A DNA stretch of 20,068 bases, taken from Collodictyon triciliatum. Taxonomy: Eukaryota; CRuMs. Below the pieces are notes generated by a model, which saw nothing but the letters and a program-made list of their open reading frames with translations, searched no databases and was not told the origin of the DNA. Where the stretch lies: NCBI GenBank assembly GCA_043381765.1, contig JBHJMP010001262.1, positions 1-20,068 of the forward strand, written 5' to 3'. How positions within the stretch are numbered: the stretch's first letter is position 1; each line of letters begins with the position of its first letter. This document shows positions 17,964-20,068 of the stretch, piece after piece. The position numbers were made by a program, and so were the translations under genes.

Positions 17964-19866
17964 CTAGTTTGCTGCGCTCACGCCCCGCGACGACGAGAGT
18001 TGCTGGAGCGTGATGCCCGCAGCAACGGATACATTCAAAGAGTCAACGTAATCGACGTTCATGGCCGGATTACCGCTTGGTATGGTCACGACTTTAGAAC
18101 AGACGCCTCTGATGGATTTCCGGAGTCCAGAGCCCTCACTTCCTAGGGAGTACTATGCATTATAATCGCGAGAAGCACATGGAGTGCGGGATATGCCTTT
18201 AAGGGGATTAAGTTGCGGGACAATAAACATCTTCGGTGGAGATAATGACTTACCCATCACAACTACTGTTGGTTTCTGCATCTGTATCTGTGAAATGGGG
18301 ATTGTGTCCGACCCTGCAAGGTCTGTTCCAATCACATCCCACCCTGAATCTCTCAAACTCTTTCCCAAAAAAATAAAAGGATAAAATATCAAGTGAGTTC
18401 AAAATGAATAGTTGTATCTCTCGAGATTTATATTGTTTTGTGTCAGCACATGTTTGTTCAAGAGCATTTCTCTTGATATTTTCATTTTGTATTACAACGT
18501 ATTTATGGATGACATACTTGTAGTGAATCCGTGGGCTTCGGGAGAATGTATATATCGAGAAACTCGGATGCTCCACAACTCGCTTTGCTGACGACCTGCG
18601 GTTAGTTTATGGTTATCATCTCCTCATAAATCGAACACTGCAAAGAGGATTTATTCATAAAATTCAATAGAGTTGAAAATACAGGCAATCTGGACATAAT
18701 GCCGCCTCAACTGGATGATTGAAGTTAGAATTGTATAATAGAGGGATAAAGTAGTGATACCGGGGATAATGGAGCACAACTGTCTCTGCTCACAGTAATC
18801 ATGTCAACACCAATAAAGTACGCTGTTCGTATGATTCCCCCTAAATTCTAGTATTTATCGTTAAAAATTTTATCATCCAAAAGATTGTGAAGCAATTAAA
18901 GGCTTCTTATAGACTTAGTTGACAAGCGATTTAAAGTGAAATGTCAGAAGGTCGATGAATGATACATTTTGTATTTTCAGTGGATGAGAATAAAACGAGA
19001 AATTCAAGTTAAGACAATGCTATTATCGAACCTGTGGATCCGTGAGTTCATCCAAAAACAAAACAAGAGGCAGTTTACTTTGGAATTTTTCAAAATAAAA
19101 TAAAATAAAATAGGTTACAATAAGACTCCATTAATTAACGGATATATATATGCACATATCAATAGGTACATAATGAAATCATAAGGTATTTGTTTTTGTT
19201 TTGTTTTCAAAGAAATAATCAGATATATGATGTCTTTGTGTCAAGTGAAAAGGAATACGTTGTTTTTAAGTTCTTGATAAAGTCAACTGAAGGCATCTTC
19301 GAATAGTCTAGTCGGGAGGCCTCCAAGATGACACCCTGAACACCAGCATATTATCCTGAACTAAATAGAAGCCAGGTATGTGATATATAGGCTGTTGGAA
19401 GGGGAATAAGCTGCATACTTGGTGGGCTCTGTCGAGAGACATTCCATCCATCACTCGTTTGGGCACGGAATGAACTGGAACATTCTGTCTTCTGGCTTCT
19501 TTGACAAGATCATGCACACGCAGGCTACAACAATAATAGTAAGTACCACACAAATGGGCGACCTTGGGAGCCAACACTATCCACCAGAAAGCAGTGAATA
19601 TAGATAAACGGAAGAACTGTGTAGGTCGATTAAAGCGATGCGCACTTTTGAACGGCCTCTTGAACAAACATCCGCAACAGTTTGCGGCGAGATGCAACCA
19701 AAGCAGCCGAAACAGGGGCAATGCCGTAGAGGTTGACCGAAAGCGAGGCCGGTGTATCTTTGAAGTCCTTTTGTGTGGCTCTTTGGAACCCTCCACCCAC
19801 GGCAAAGTCGGCGCGTCGACCGCGCAGCACAAAAGCTCTGACGCTAGATGGTAGGCAGAAAGACAT
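17964..19866 (-). CDS. MRM1: Mitochondrial rRNA 2'-O-ribose methyltransferase, MRM1-like (SPOUT/TrmH family)
   Basis: S-adenosylmethionine-dependent methylation of a ribose 2'-OH in the mitochondrial large-subunit rRNA. Exons: 19866-19646, 19524-19419, 19335-19259, 19077-19032, 18847-18761, 18595-18518, 18359-18254, 18142-17964. They join in frame to 299 residues, a little shorter than the human protein. The N-terminus MSFCLPSSVRAFVLRGRRA is basic with hydroxylated and hydrophobic residues, as in a mitochondrial presequence. NLYGIAPVSAALVASRRK and LVKEARRQNVPVHSVPKRV, then HQGVILEAS, form the substrate-binding domain. SPOUT motif 1 is NLGGIIRTAYF (151-161), motif 2 VVVMGSEGSGLR (237-248), and motif 3 IP followed by SLNVSVAAGI (275-284), with knot residues Asn151, Arg157, Glu243 and Asn277 in place. 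The alternative is another TrmH/RlmB-type target, so the exact nucleotide is not known. Confidence 0.95.
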
Positions 19867-19890
19867 GGGGAGGCAGCAGTGGCCTTTTCT

Positions 19891-19910
19891 GCGTCCTCTA
19901 AGGGGGACGC
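19891..19910. other. Small inverted repeat upstream of the MRM1-like gene
   Basis: GCGTCC at 19891-19896 pairs with GGACGC at 19905-19910 around an eight-base loop, 25 bases upstream of the start codon. It would be a short hairpin in the leader, if transcribed. Confidence 0.3.
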
Positions 19911-19968
19911 TGGTCTTTAAAAGCTTGTTGGACGTGGGATATGAGAAAGAAGAAAAATAAACAAAAAG

Positions 19969-20068
19969 AAGAAAGGAGAAAGGAGAAAGGAGAAAGGAGA
20001 AAGGAGAAAGGAGAAAGGAGAAAGGAGAAAGGAGAAAGGAGAAAGGAGAAAGGAGAAAGGAGAAAGGA
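19969..20068. repeat. 7-bp (GAAAGGA)n minisatellite at the right edge
   Basis: About 14 near-perfect seven-base purine units run to the last base of the window, so the true length is unknown. It lies upstream of the MRM1-like gene. The end of the sequence may be a repeat-caused assembly break. Confidence 0.95.

Noticed and set aside
17691-18146. Plus-strand open frame of 151 codons with ATG
   Set aside because: It lies almost entirely opposite the last exon of the MRM1-like gene (18142-17964), which carries SPOUT motifs 2 and 3 in perfect frame. The plus frame shows no recognisable features.
19308-19524. Minus-strand frame continuing past the MRM1-like exon 2
   Set aside because: After HQ at 19419 the frame runs into an intron. 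Splicing to 19335 gives HQGVILEAS, the expected family sequence.

Overview
The window is a piece of a eukaryotic nuclear genome. Five protein genes lie head to tail on the minus strand, each broken into many short exons by GT-AG introns and a few apparent GC-AG introns. I rebuilt the exon chains by hand from splice sites, reading phase and family similarity. Four chains close in frame from ATG to stop (299, 487, 399 and 702 residues). The fifth runs off the left edge after 557 residues. Everything about function is inferred from sequence; no search was run.

The organism is probably a flagellated, intron-rich protist. CFAP57 is an axonemal protein, and kynurenine 3-monooxygenase is typical of heterotrophic eukaryotes. 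The introns are full of AAT, AAC, AAAC and T/C microsatellites and poly-T/poly-A runs. That style recalls repeat-rich protists such as the foraminiferan Reticulomyxa, but this is only a guess.

Layout in transcription order, right to left: (1) 19866-17964, an MRM1-like mitochondrial rRNA 2'-O-ribose methyltransferase of the SPOUT/TrmH family, 8 exons. (2) 17277-14427, kynurenine 3-monooxygenase (KMO), 13 exons. (3) 14198-10494, a second group A FAD-dependent monooxygenase of the zeaxanthin-epoxidase/salicylate-hydroxylase type, 15 exons, with Glu in place of the usual Asp of the GD motif. (4) 10244-4813, a pentatricopeptide-repeat (PPR) protein with a likely mitochondrial presequence, 18 exons. 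(5) 3393 to beyond the left edge, the WD40 half of CFAP57, 9 exons seen.

Spacers are short between genes 2 and 3 (228 bp) and genes 3 and 4 (195-249 bp), longer between genes 1 and 2 (686 bp), and 1.4 kb between genes 4 and 5. Three of the five products (MRM1-like, KMO, PPR) are expected at or in mitochondria. There is no sign of an operon-like pathway, mobile element, CRISPR array, tRNA or rRNA gene. The points most worth a second look are the GC-AG introns, the altered GD motif, the T(n)A(n) palindromes confined to introns, and a WD40-like open stretch on the opposite strand at the left edge.
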